DNA of 64,000 bases. It comes from Portulaca oleracea (lineage: Eukaryota > Streptophyta > Magnoliopsida > Caryophyllales > Portulacaceae). Both the position numbers and the translations under genes were made by a program. Positions 22,165 to 32,130 of the stretch are shown here, piece by piece. The stretch is taken from positions 17,102,594 through 17,166,593 of the forward strand of contig CM055881.1 of NCBI GenBank assembly GCA_029582165.1, written 5' to 3'. The notes below the pieces were generated by a model, which had not been told where the DNA came from, did no database searches, and saw only the letters and a list, made by a program, of their open reading frames with translations. Within the stretch, counting starts at the first letter, position 1; each line of letters begins with the position of its first letter.

Positions 22165-23970
22165 AATGCCAACCGAAAACTCTCCAATTGGAAAGCAAAT
22201 TCCTTATCTAAAGCTGGTAGAACGATTCTTATTCAGACTAATTTAGAATCTTTACCTGCGCATACTATGCAGTGTTTCCTAATGCCTAAGAAAACGGCTG
22301 AACAGTTAGATGGAATGAATAGGAACTTTTTTTTGGAAGATAGCTTGGGAAAAAAATTGCAGGCCAAAAGATCAGGGGGGTCTTGGTCTAAGGAAAACTC
22401 ATTCCGTCAACCTAGTTTTTCAATGTAAATTAGTTTGGAAACTTTTTCATGATATAATCTTTCGGTAGAACAAATGAGACTAAAATATGCTAAGGATGGA
22501 AATCCTTTCAGCAACCAACCTAAACCATCAGATTCTTGGGTTTGGAAGAATTTACATAAGACTTTTATTTTTTATAAGACAAGTATAAGGTGGAAAATTA
22601 GTAATGGCACCAAGGTCAATTTTTGGACTGATAATTGGTGCCATCAAGATCCCCTTATTGACATTTGCAATAAGAATAGGGAAGATAATGATGATTCTCT
22701 TCGTGTAAGTGATTTCATAATTGATAAAAAGTAGGACATCCCCAAAGTTAGGGACATCCTCGCTCCTGATATTGCTAACCTTGTTTTTTCTACTCCCATC
22801 CCCTCTTCTCTTCAAGAGGACGAACCTTGTTGGGGGCTTACAAGTGATGGTATTTTTTCTGTTAAGTCAGCTACTTGGCTCTACCAAGGTATCAATAAAA
22901 GAGACAAATGGGAGGGTCGGTGGATTTAGAAATTGGATGTCCAGCCTAAGCTAAAAACTTTTCTCTGGCAAACCATTCACAATGGCCTTCCTCTTAAAGG
23001 CAACTTAGTCCGACGAGGTGTCAATATTGACCCAACATGTGCTATTTGTTTGGAACACATCAAGACTGATCAACATTTGATCAATCTGTGCCACTTTTCT
23101 GAGAAAGTATGGAAAATAGTCAGGGATCACAATTAGTTGGACTCCTCTATTGAATGGCCACTTGACTCTAGTGACAAGGATATCCTTTCAGCTCTTCATG
23201 CTTCTCTTTATTCAAGGGAGCTCAAAAGAGCTACCTACCTTCTTTGGAGTATTTGGAAGGAGTGGAATGACTGCTCCTACAACAACTCCATCTACAACCA
23301 AGTTAGAGTTATTATTCGGGCGAAGAAAAATTTTGTGGAGTGGCAAGCTAGAAGTTACTACAATGCTTCCCCTCCATCTCAGAAGTCGCGTTCTTCTACC
23401 TCTCGTTCCTACCAGATGCTGCATATTGGGTGGGATCGCCCTAACCCTGGGTGGGCTAAACTCAATTGTGATGGCTCAGTAAATCAACATGGGGCAGCTT
23501 CTGGGTACATCATCCGTGACTATCTAGGCAGGCTCCTCCAAGTGGGATCCTTCAAACTACACTCGGAGCCTATTCTCCTTGCTGAAGCTTTGGCGTTGAA
23601 AGGAGGGATTCAGCAGGCTCTTCAAGCAGGGTGCGAGAAAGTTTAGGTTGAAAGTGATAATTTGATCCTTATTTAGGCAATCCAAGGTATCTTCAAAGTT
23701 TCGTTGCAAATTGATACGACTATTAGAGATATTAAGATGTATTTACAAATGCTTGAGGATTATTCGATTAAACATATTTTTAGGGAAGCCAATATGGCGG
23801 CGGATTGGTTAGCTAATCGGGGGCACTCCACTGAAATCCTAGATGTTTGGAGTTTTAGCCCTTCTTCTGATCTTTCACTTATTTTATTTCATGATAACTT
23901 AGGTAGATGCCTTGCGAGGGTCTCCTAAGTTCCTTTGTACTCATCTTTTACCTGGATTCGAAAAAAAAAA
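22165..23970 (+). mobile_element. 5'-truncated LINE with RT C-terminus, zinc-binding and RNase H domains
   Basis: The plus strand reads a plant L1-type ORF2 C-terminal part. It begins in the reverse transcriptase thumb (KLSNWKANSLSKAGRTILIQ), then RPKDQGGLGLRKTHS after a frameshift in a T run near 22330. Next come the zinc-binding RT-associated region (CAICLEHIKTDQHLINLC, 23039-23092) and an RNase H domain (KLNCDGSVNQ, then HIFREANMAADWLA). A run of ten A at 23961-23970 is the probable tail. Stops interrupt the frame, most where Trp is expected. Endonuclease and the RT core are absent, so it is a dead 5'-truncated copy. No target duplication was found. Confidence 0.8.
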
Positions 23971-24620
23971 CTATAATTTGTATTATGCTTAGGAAACAAT
24001 GTTCATGCATATTTCGTCAATCAACAACAATGCACTTTGTGATTAGGCATTACGAAACAAGTAGTCTTATTCATAATACGGAAAATACTTAATCATTTAA
24101 TATGATCAACCGATTTCAATAAATCATTGATATCATAATAGTATTAGATAGATGAGAGCATATTACTCGCATTTTGTAGGCGTAACATTTTCAATAAGGT
24201 GTATACATATCAAATCATATGAATATCCATGAAATAATAGCATCACATGAGGACTCATATTAATCCATAATTATGTACATATCAACATGATAATATTTTC
24301 GTGAACCCAATAATCAATGCTATATTTAACCACTACGCGTATAATTAATTTTCCAGCAAGGATATTAAATTCATACTTTCCCGATCTAGTTTCCCTCAAA
24401 CAGATCTTCACGATGAAATCAAGTTCACGGTTAACACTTAAGTTACCGAAGTTTAACTGTCTTAGACAAAGTTCAATGCCAATCAACAAAAGGGCTGAAG
24501 AATAATTAAAACACAATAATTGCTAAAGTCTTTGAACAATGTCAAAATGAGTAACTAAAAACAATGTGCATACTATAAATAATAAAATCACTTGCTATCA
24601 GAAGTTTATAAAATAATATA

Positions 24621-24857
24621 GGAAAATTCCAAATGGTAGGCACCAATTTTTTGGTATTCCAAATTGTAGACACCCTTTTTACCTTTTCCAAGTGGTAGGC
24701 TTAAAAACAAAAAAAATCCAAACTGTAGGTCTCCTCTGTAACTTCCGTTATCTATCATTAAAAAAAAATTAATAAAATTTGAGTTTTGAATTGCTCCGTG
24801 CCCAGAACAACGAACGATGAGTATTCTTCTTCTTTAATTCTCTGTCTCCTCCATTCT
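24621..24857 (+). repeat. Left terminal inverted repeat of the MULE
   Basis: It pairs with 28415-28655 over its whole length with a modest number of mismatches and small gaps. Its outer end is GGAAAATTCCAAATGG. Confidence 0.85.
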
Positions 24858-25452
24858 CTCTGCCTTCCTGCTCCTCCATTGCCCAAACGAACGATGAACG
24901 ACTGTCGACTGTTGCTGCCTGCTCCTCCATCAACCAGACGAACGACCATTAAAGACGAACGACGGTTGAAGCAGATGCAGGCCTGACCCAGACGAGCCAC
25001 CTTAAACAGCTCTTTCGCCAGCGGTCGCAACCTTCCCCGGCATGAATCTGTCTCCGGCGGTCGCAACCACTCCATCGCCGGCGCACGTAGATCTTAAATA
25101 GAGGTAAGTTGTGTAAAATTTTTAACTTTTGAATGGGTTTAGGGCTTAGGATTTTGATTGTACTGACCTGAGTAATGTACTGAATTTTCTAAGATACTAA
25201 CTAAAATTGAGTGTTGGGTAATGTAAATTTTGATTATTGAGATGGTTGCTTGGTTGATTGAGGTCGATTGATGCTTAATTGTCATTGTGTCTTCTGAAGA
25301 CGGGTTGGTTGCTTGGTTTGTTGTTCATTCTGTCTTTTTTCAACCAATTTTAATTGTTTTTTCTCCCTCTAAAATGATGAAACATGAATTCATGATTCTG
25401 CTGCTTGATAGTTGATCAAAGAGAGACACAACTTTAGTTCCCTTAATGAGAA

Positions 25453-25951
25453 TGTTGGGTTGAATGTGGAGACCAATTTTGGGTTGGTCTCTGTCTCTTG
25501 GGGAGCAAGGTAGAAGAGTTTGAGTGGGAATCATGTTGTTGATTTGTTCCACTTCCTTTTTGGAATTCCTTTGCTGTAGGGACTTTATTAATCCTAAAAT
25601 TGTGCCAGCCTTGTATTATAAATAGAGCCTAGGTGCTAGGTTTATTTGCATTGCAATTGAGAGTGTTTCATCTTATACCACAAGAGATTGACCTGATCTC
25701 TATGTTTCTGAGGGAGTTGTGTGAGGCTCAACTGTGAGTGTTGAGTTCTCAGGTTATAACTCTAGGAAGGTTGTGAAAGATTGTGGAGGTCTGGGAATCT
25801 CTGAAACACCGTTGTAATCCTCTGATAGTGCATCGTTCGTGGTTTTTTCCCGGTTTGAGTTTTTCCACGTTAATTCCTTGTGTCGAATCTTTATTTATTT
25901 TTCTGCCCTTATTATTGTTTGTCTACTAACTACGCCCTAAGAATCCTAACA
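25453..25951 (+). repeat. 5' LTR of Copia-2
   Basis: 499 bp, TG to CA. It has a TATA-like TATTATAAATAGAG at about 25614-25627 and differs from the 3' LTR at only a few positions visible by eye. Confidence 0.92.
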
Positions 25952-25952
25952 A

Positions 25953-25966
25953 GTGGTATCAGAGCT
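25953..25966 (+). other. Primer-binding site of Copia-2
   Basis: The sequence TGGTATCAGAGCT starts two to three bases after the LTR and matches the 3' end of initiator tRNA-Met as used by most plant Copia elements. Confidence 0.85.
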
Positions 25967-26003
25967 TTGGTAGGAGCGTGGTTGATCTGCAGACTGAGAA
26001 GCA

Positions 26004-27467
26004 ATGGCGGGAGCTATTGTGAAGATTCCGGAGTTCGATGGGAAAGATTACGCATGGTGGAGGATGCACGTTGAGGATGTGCTCCGCCAGCAAAGGTTGC
26101 ATCTTGCAATGGGTGATAAGCCAAAAGAGATGGAACAGAAGGATTGGGAAGAGCTTGATGGTCAGGCATTCAGTACGGTCAGGCTGACTCTAGCTCGGAA
26201 CATGGCTTTGAACATCAAAGATCAGAAAACGACGAAAGATCTGCTCGAGGCCTTGCAAATCACATATGAGAAACCTTCGGCGGTGAACAAGGTATATTTG
26301 TTACGTCGTTTGTTTGAATTTAAGATGCATGGGTCTGGTGATATGGATGATAGTATGAATGAGTTAAATATGATACTATCAAAATTAACCTCTGTGGGAT
26401 TTAAGATCGACGATGAGATGAATGCTAATATATTATTGGCTACCCTACCTAAGTCTTGGAAAAATTTCGTGACTTCTGTAACTTCTTCAACTAAGAAGGA
26501 TGAGAAACTGAAGTTTGGGGAAATTAGAGACTTGGTCCTGAATGAAAGTATTCGCAGGAAAGATTCCGATGTGTCTGAGTCTTCGGGGGATGCTTTGACT
26601 GTCAGGGGTAGGAGGAATAGTGGGAGTTCGGGTCGGGGTCGATCAAAATCTAGAGGTCGAAACATGGAGCAAGTGTTGTGTTGGAACTGTGGTGATAGAG
26701 GTCATTTTCGTAGGGATTGTCCCAAACCTAAGAAGAGCAGCCATAATGACCAGGATTCTGTATATTCTGTTGAGGATTTTGGTGATGCGCTAACTGTTAG
26801 TGTTGACAAGTCAGAAAGGGGTTGGGTGATAGATTCGGGTGCTTCGTTTCACTCTTCGTCTAGCAAGGAGGCCTTTAGCAATTTTGTGAGTGGGAGGTTT
26901 GGCAAGGTTAGGCTTGCAAACGGTCACAACCTAAAGGTGCTAGGAAGAGGTGATGTGAACATTAAAACTTGTAAGGATGGAACTTGGAGGTTGAAGAATG
27001 TTCGGTATGTCCCGGGTCTGACCAAGAACCTTGTATCTGTGAGTCAACTAGATGAGGAAGGGTTCACGACGAGATTTGAAGATGGTCATTGGAGGGTAAC
27101 GAAAGGATCTCTGATAATTGCAAATGGCAAGAAAGAGGGGAAGCTATATTCTATCATTGATAACTCTAACATGCCAGTTCATGCTCGTCAAAGGCGTGTT
27201 AGCTTCTCTGATGAGAGAAGGGAACCAAAAACGAGGAGGTTTCAGGTCGAGGCTACGGGAATGGATGATCAACCGAGGAACGCATCTAACCTGCATGGGA
27301 ATTCGACAAGTTCAACACGAGGTAAAATCTCAATCCAAAATTCCCCTAAGTTGTTGACAATGATGCGTATGTCGAAGTTGCAGGGGTGTGATCAGTTCAA
27401 GTGGGAGCCTGTTGCTAAAAGAGGAGTTGATGGGAGGTCAACTGGGACCTCTGTTGATCTTTGTTGA
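26004..27467 (+). CDS. gag-protease polyprotein of Copia-2
   Basis: One open frame of 487 residues starts 38 bp after the primer site. Residues 1-190 form the Copia gag core (FDGKDYAWWRMHVEDVL, LLATLPKSWKNF). A basic Gly/Ser/Arg tract is at 201-220. A CCHC zinc knuckle uses C226, C229, H234 and C239. The aspartic protease motif D277-S278-G279 follows, and a pre-integrase segment runs to about 385. Integrase, reverse transcriptase and RNase H are missing: after residue 390 the sequence jumps to a short basic tail without known domain. The frame is intact, so gag and protease could still be made. Full Copia polyproteins are about 1300 residues. Confidence 0.9.
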   Translation: MAGAIVKIPEFDGKDYAWWRMHVEDVLRQQRLHLAMGDKPKEMEQKDWEELDGQAFSTVRLTLARNMALNIKDQKTTKDLLEALQITYEKPSAVNKVYLLRRLFEFKMHGSGDMDDSMNELNMILSKLTSVGFKIDDEMNANILLATLPKSWKNFVTSVTSSTKKDEKLKFGEIRDLVLNESIRRKDSDVSESSGDALTVRGRRNSGSSGRGRSKSRGRNMEQVLCWNCGDRGHFRRDCPKPKKSSHNDQDSVYSVEDFGDALTVSVDKSERGWVIDSGASFHSSSSKEAFSNFVSGRFGKVRLANGHNLKVLGRGDVNIKTCKDGTWRLKNVRYVPGLTKNLVSVSQLDEEGFTTRFEDGHWRVTKGSLIIANGKKEGKLYSIIDNSNMPVHARQRRVSFSDERREPKTRRFQVEATGMDDQPRNASNLHGNSTSSTRGKISIQNSPKLLTMMRMSKLQGCDQFKWEPVAKRGVDGRSTGTSVDLC

Positions 27468-27571
27468 ACAAGATCGAGATGGATGCACTAAAGGATTCGA
27501 GGAGGTGTTGAAGTGGTGATTGATGATAATCGACGAAGGTTGCGGTTATAATTGGTCTCCAAGTGGGAGAT

Positions 27572-28072
27572 TGTTGGGTTGAATGTGGAGACCAATTTCG
27601 GGTTGGTCTCTGTCTCTTGGCGAGCAAGGTAGAAGAGTTTGAGTTGGAATCATGTTGTTGATTTGTTCCACTTCCTTTTTGAAATTCCTTTGCTGTAGGG
27701 ACTCTATTAATCCTAAAATTGTGTCGGCCTTGTATTATAAATAGAGCCTAGGTGCTAGGTTTATTTGCATTGCAATTGAGAGTGTTTCATCTTATACCAC
27801 AAGAGATTGACCTGTAATCTCTGTGTTTCTGAGGGAGTTGTGTGAGTCTCAACTGTGAGTGTTGAGTTCTCAGGTTGTAATTCTAGGAAGGTTGTGAGAG
27901 ATTGTGGAGGTCTGGGAATCTCTGAAACACCGTTGTAATCCTCTGATAGTGCATCGTTCGTGGTTTTTTCCCGGTTTGAGTTTTTCCACGTTAATTCCTT
28001 GTGTCGAATCTTTATTTATTTTTCCGCCCTTATTATTGTTTGTCTGCTAACTACGCTCTGAGAATCCTAACA
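27572..28072 (+). repeat. 3' LTR of Copia-2
   Basis: 501 bp, directly after the polypurine stretch AAGTGGGAGAT and followed by the duplicated target GAGAA. Confidence 0.92.
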
Positions 28073-28414
28073 GAGAATAATTTTGGTAAATCAGTAAATG
28101 TGATTATTTAGTCATGTCAGTTTTGTCCTCCATCCTATCTTTTTGATGAATGGTTGTCTCCTTTATTTTCTTAAAACTAGACTATAGAAATTATTTCAGA
28201 AATTTCTTCTCACTATATTAAGTATGCGATAGGGATGCTTATTGTGTGGCAGAATAAAGTCTTCTGAAGCTAGCAAAATTTGAATTGGTGGGGTTATGGT
28301 AGCAAATTTTGATTCAGAAGGCAAGCTAGAAAAATTTGAGTATTTAATTTATAAACGTCAAATTTGAACAATCAGAAGACACTATCCTTCAGAAGACAAA
28401 CTACCAAACAACTC

Positions 28415-28655
28415 AGAATGGAGGAGACAGAGAATTGAAGAAGAAGAATACGTCGTTCGTTGTTCTGGGCACAGAGCAATTCAAACCTCAAATTTTATTT
28501 ATTTTTTCTTTTTTTAATGATAGATAACAGAAGTTATAGAGAAGGCCTACAGTTTGGATTTTTTTTTGTTTTTAAGCCTACCACTTGGAAAAGGTAAAAA
28601 GGGTGTCTACCATTTGGAATACCCAAAAATTGGTGCCTACCATTTGGAATTTCCC
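28415..28655 (-). repeat. Right terminal inverted repeat of the MULE
   Basis: Its reverse complement begins GGGAAATTCCAAATGG and follows the left TIR to about 240 bp inside. Confidence 0.85.
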
Positions 28656-28679
28656 AATAATATATTATGCTTGATAGGG

Positions 28680-28935
28680 TTCAACAATATATTATGACGT
28701 ACAACTGGTACGTGCATGCCATTTCCCTTAACTTGTTAATATTACCTTGCTCACTTTTGTATGAGTCATGCTTTTAGATTCTGTATTCCTACTCAATGTA
28801 GGCAGATTATCCTTTTGAATGATTAGCATGGCTAAGATCATAATTATGTCGTCTGTCACGGTTACTGGCATGACCTTTGTTTTGCTCATGGTTCTTGGAT
28901 TTATATCCATCAACAATCTCTTGGGGGCCTAATAA
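28680..28935 (-). pseudogene. gag relic of Copia-1
   Basis: The minus strand reads a basic, His/Asn/Arg-rich segment (YKSKNHEQNKGHASNRDRRH) of the kind that precedes the zinc knuckle in Tnt-type Copia gag proteins. It is cut by the MULE at 28655. The open part (62 residues) is too short to be a gene, and the assignment rests on position and composition. Confidence 0.35.
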
Positions 28936-29023
28936 TTTAACAACTCATTATTTTGATATTAATTAAATCAGTCTCAAATATACTATAATTGTCTTTTGGC
29001 AATTCACATGACAACTATATACT

Positions 29024-29610
29024 TTGATTGGTAATAAAGTGAACTTCTGGTTTACTAATGAGATTGCAAACGTTTTGTTTTTCAATATCAGAGTGAACTT
29101 TTGGTTAATAATAAAACTAGATAAAATTTTTAACATTAGAGTGAACTTCAGGTTCAATAATGAAATAAAGACAAATTTTTTTATTATTGGGTAAAAGTTC
29201 TCGTTTATTAATAAAATTAAATAACGTATCAATATTAGAGCGAACTTCTAGTTCACTCATAAGATAAAACTTTCGACATACGAGTGAACTTCTGGTTTAC
29301 TTAATGAAATAAGTTAAATTCTTACTATTCCGGTGAACTCCTAGTTCACTGATAAAATTAACTGAAATTTTCGTAACTAGAGTGAACTTCTGGTTCTCTA
29401 ATAAATAAAATAAACTTTGTATTATTGGGATGAACTTTTGGTTCGCCAATGAAAATATACAACCTTTAACTGTGACTATGATATTTAATAAAAAGAACTT
29501 CAACTACATAAAGGTGATTAAAAGAACTTCTGGTTCACTAAAAATATTTACAGTTTATCATATTAGACAAAATCTTAATATCGTATGAACTACTGGTTTA
29601 CTAATGAAAA
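29024..29610. repeat. Tandem array of about 12 short palindromes in the Copia-1 leader
   Basis: Around AGTGAACTTCTGGTTCACT, an imperfect palindrome, there are about 12 degenerate copies spaced roughly 45-55 bp apart (near 29038, 29091, 29139, 29190, 29238, 29281, 29330, 29380, 29428, 29485, 29521 and 29582). The spacers are AT-rich and less conserved. On the minus strand each unit can be read as NQKFTL. The same word with the same coding sense occurs once in the Copia-1 integrase start (near 38097). Confidence 0.7.
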
Positions 29611-30031
29611 TTAGTCAATGACATGCACATATTGTTAATACCAATAAATTTAGAAGACTTATTATCCATACCAAAAGCTATGAACAAATAGAGACAAAGG
29701 AGAAGCAAACATGATGCTTCCAAGCAAAAAAGCGAAAGTATAATATTTTGTTGTAGTAATTCACAATTACAATCCAACAAGTTGTAGTCCTCTTGTTGAT
29801 ATCTTTGTGCTATGTATATAATATATTTTTACTTGTTTGTAGCATTCGTCTTCTTTGCTTCGTGATTCGATCCTCTGTTTTTACCTTGATTTTTCTTCCA
29901 TCAAGATCATTATTTATGCTCATGACCAAATTAAAATAACAATGCTCCCCTGTCACGATAACACTGGCTCTGACAGGCATGAAAGTTTAGTATGCGATAA
30001 CTCTGACCAAGAGACTATGGTGCTGATAATG

Positions 30032-30286
30032 TGTTATGAAACAATAAATATATGAACACAATATAGAGAGAATAATAGAGAAGAACAATAGAGACAAGAG
30101 AGATTAAGAGAGAATAGGATATCTTATTCATAACCCACATGGAGCATTTATACTAGTTACATAACAAGAATACTACACTTCGTATAGAAAAAAAATCCTC
30201 CTATATTATATCATCCTAATATATAAAGATACCAAAAAGATATCTGATTGGTATACGCACATTGACATGTATATTATTCCATAACA
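30032..30286 (-). repeat. 5' LTR of Copia-1
   Basis: 255 bp with ends TGTTATG and CATAACA. It is similar throughout to the inverse of 41040-41299, with many substitutions. On the minus strand it is followed by CATTATCAGCACCATAG, the likely primer-site region. The outer five bases (CAACC on minus) match the CAAAT after the other LTR only in part. Confidence 0.7.
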
Positions 30287-30581
30287 GGTTGATATGTTTT
30301 TAAACAATATGATAGTGAAATTCAAAAGACTTAAACTAGAAAGAGGTAGTTGTTCTATGATGTAAAACAAATCAACAATAAAAGCATAAGATAAGAAAAT
30401 ATAAACTAGAGAGAAACATTGGTTTAATCAAAGAAAAAAAAAAGTACAATAAAAATATAAGTTTAACAATTGTTAAATTAAAAGAGAATATTGTAAATGA
30501 CAGGACAAATGAGATAGTAGTAGATGACGATTATTGTTTGTTTACTTGTGTGAGTAATATAGTACCATCTGAAATAAACTA

Positions 30582-30808
30582 CTCCCTTCGTTCCATATTA
30601 ATTGTCATTTTGTTGACTGTCACAGTCTCCAATGTCATTATTTGATTGATAATTTTTTATATAATATTTTATTAATAATTGCAATATTGTACTTTTACGA
30701 TAGTATTTTTCATTACGAATATAATTATACTGATTTTATAAAACAAATCATTGTATATACTAAATAATTTATCATCAAAGTTTAACAATTAATATGGAAT
30801 GGAAGGAG
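30582..30808. mobile_element. Stowaway MITE
   Basis: Inverted ends CTCCCTTCGTTCCATATTAA and its near-perfect inverse (TTAATATGGAATGGAAGGAG) enclose 227 bp of AT-rich, foldable sequence flanked by TA on both sides. This is the classic Stowaway structure, mobilised by mariner-type transposases. It lies in the spacer between the Copia-1 5' LTR and the LTR piece at 31410. Confidence 0.88.
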
Positions 30809-31409
30809 TATAAAATATCAATATACATGCTGAATAAGATGGATGTAGTTTCTGCGTTTACCTATAACACTAACGACCATATTGCATAGTTCATTGGAAC
30901 CATACTTAATTTATATATGAGAAAAAAAATGCAAATACACATAAGCATATGAATAGTTGAAAATCATTGATTGTGACATGCATCTACGTTAATTAGCAAT
31001 GCTAAATATTTCGTTGCAACCTATAAAAAAAGTTAGTGTAAATACTAAATAGTGAATATATATGACTCAGAATATCAAATTGATGTATTGCTAGCATTAA
31101 TCTACTATGAATACCTTTTTCTTCAATTTGTGTAATGCAAAGATAAACAATAATATTTATTTTTTAAAAAAATAAATCACTATATGTATAACATAACATA
31201 TTAAAACAACTCAGTGGAAGCCTTTTGTCATGTGCGACTGTCAAGAAATTTCTATTTAAAAAAGCGAATAGAAAATAAGACACATATTACATTCATAAAT
31301 ACTTAACTAATTTAATTGAACAATGTGACTTGCAATTTGCACCATTTTTATCATGAAGACACACATATGTGGTAATATTTTTAAAGGGATGTGTGAACAT
31401 TTTTTGTGT
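30809..31409. other. AT-rich spacer, nothing recognised
   Basis: AT-rich DNA between the Stowaway element and the LTR piece. No ORF above noise and no element end was found. An inversion breakpoint may lie at its right edge. Confidence 0.35.
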
Positions 31410-32130
31410 CGTTTAGACTTTAAACATCCGCAGGATGAAGAATTTGCTGGGCTGAAACGTGTCGCGCTCATGACCCTTCATGTCACGATCGTGACGAATC
31501 TTAGACATGAGAGCGTCACGCCCGTGATCCAGCAGTCATGGCCGCAATAGGTTTTCCATGAGAGCGAAGTTGGGGAGACCCATCGCGATGTCACGACCGC
31601 GACTCCAGATGTTGCGCCCGCGACGCCAGGTGACCCTGTTCTCGAGCTATCAGCGTCACGCCCACGGCTGAAGTTGGTACGCCTGTGATGGGAACCGTCA
31701 CGCCCGCGACGATCACTGTGGAGAGTTGGCCCCTCGCAAAAAAATGGACGTCATGGCTGCGACGTCCCTAATCCGGCTTTATTTTTGTTCTAAAATCCCC
31801 TCCCTATAAATAGCTCTTGTTAATATTTTGTAAAGAACTTATGATGACTTTTAATGAACTTTTACAAAGCATTGCTTATGAATAAAATGGTGAAGCTAAT
31901 GGATTTCATTCTCCTTTAAAATCTTGTTTACTTTATCTATTTGTTAATGGTGGTATTGCAAGTCATTCCTTTATTGATTAGTGATTAGAAATCCTTTATC
32001 TAATAATGGTGGGGTGCTAGGTCTTGGTAGTGGATTTTCCTTAATCCAAGATTATATCCAAATTCTTTGGGGTTCAAGTTCCTTGTTGATTTGTTCTTTG
32101 GGTTGTGACTATTGTTTTGTTGATCAAGAT
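31410..32130 (+). repeat. Truncated LTR of the element A/B superfamily
   Basis: From AGACTTTAAACATCCGCAGG onward the stretch aligns with element A's LTR: a GC-rich palindrome block (31460-31760, GTCACGCCCGTGA-type words), a TATA box (CCCTATAAATAG near 31801-31812), then the U5 words GCAAGTCATTCCTTTA and GGTGGGGTGCTAGG. The first 300 bp of the LTR are missing. It is more diverged than the element A and B LTRs. It ends directly against the second half of the CACTA transposase. Confidence 0.6.

Larger units (their letters stand above)
25453..28072 (+). mobile_element. Copia-2: gag-protease-only Copia element (TR-GAG type)
   Basis: LTRs at 25453-25951 and 27572-28072 both run TGTTGGG to CCTAACA and look nearly identical. 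A perfect 5-bp duplication GAGAA flanks the element (25448-25452 and 28073-28077). The primer site TGGTATCAGAGCT follows the 5' LTR and a G-rich tract AAGTGGGAGAT precedes the 3' LTR. The inside codes only for gag and protease, so integrase and reverse transcriptase must come from a relative. Similar LTRs, target duplication and an open reading frame point to a recent insertion. It sits inside the MULE. Confidence 0.93.
24621..28655. mobile_element. Non-autonomous MULE with long TIRs, split by a Copia element
   Basis: Terminal inverted repeats at 24621-24857 and 28415-28655 share long stretches (for example CCAAATGGTAGGCACCAATT and GTGCCCAGAACAACGAACGA). They are flanked by the perfect 9-bp duplication AATAATATA (24612-24620 and 28656-28664), the hallmark of Mutator-like elements. 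Without the inserted Copia (25453-28077) the MULE is about 1.4 kb. It has no transposase. The inner left part, GC-rich at 24860-25100 and ending in a splice-donor-like AGAGGTAAGT, looks like a captured 5' exon (Pack-MULE-like), but the source gene is not recognised. Confidence 0.85.
21717..30286 (-). mobile_element. Copia-1 retrotransposon, 5' half
   Basis: On the minus strand from 30286 downward: LTR (30286-30032), a leader with tandem palindromes (29610-29024), a gag RGG-box-like relic (about 28930-28700), MULE and LINE insertions, and a protease relic reading DMCPVDTRATH just before 21720. The last lies beside the CACTA-1 terminus. The family is a Tnt1-94-annotated type of plant Copia, judged by the 3' half. 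The rest of the element (from the protease onward) is on the plus strand from 37841. Extensive stops and frameshifts show an old copy. Confidence 0.65.

Noticed and set aside
26222..26665. 147-residue minus-strand ORF inside Copia-2
   Set aside because: It is the antisense shadow of the gag-protease frame.
29024..29610. Regularly spaced palindromic repeats resembling a CRISPR array
   Set aside because: Spacers are themselves related and AT-rich, repeats are degenerate, and the context is a plant Copia element.
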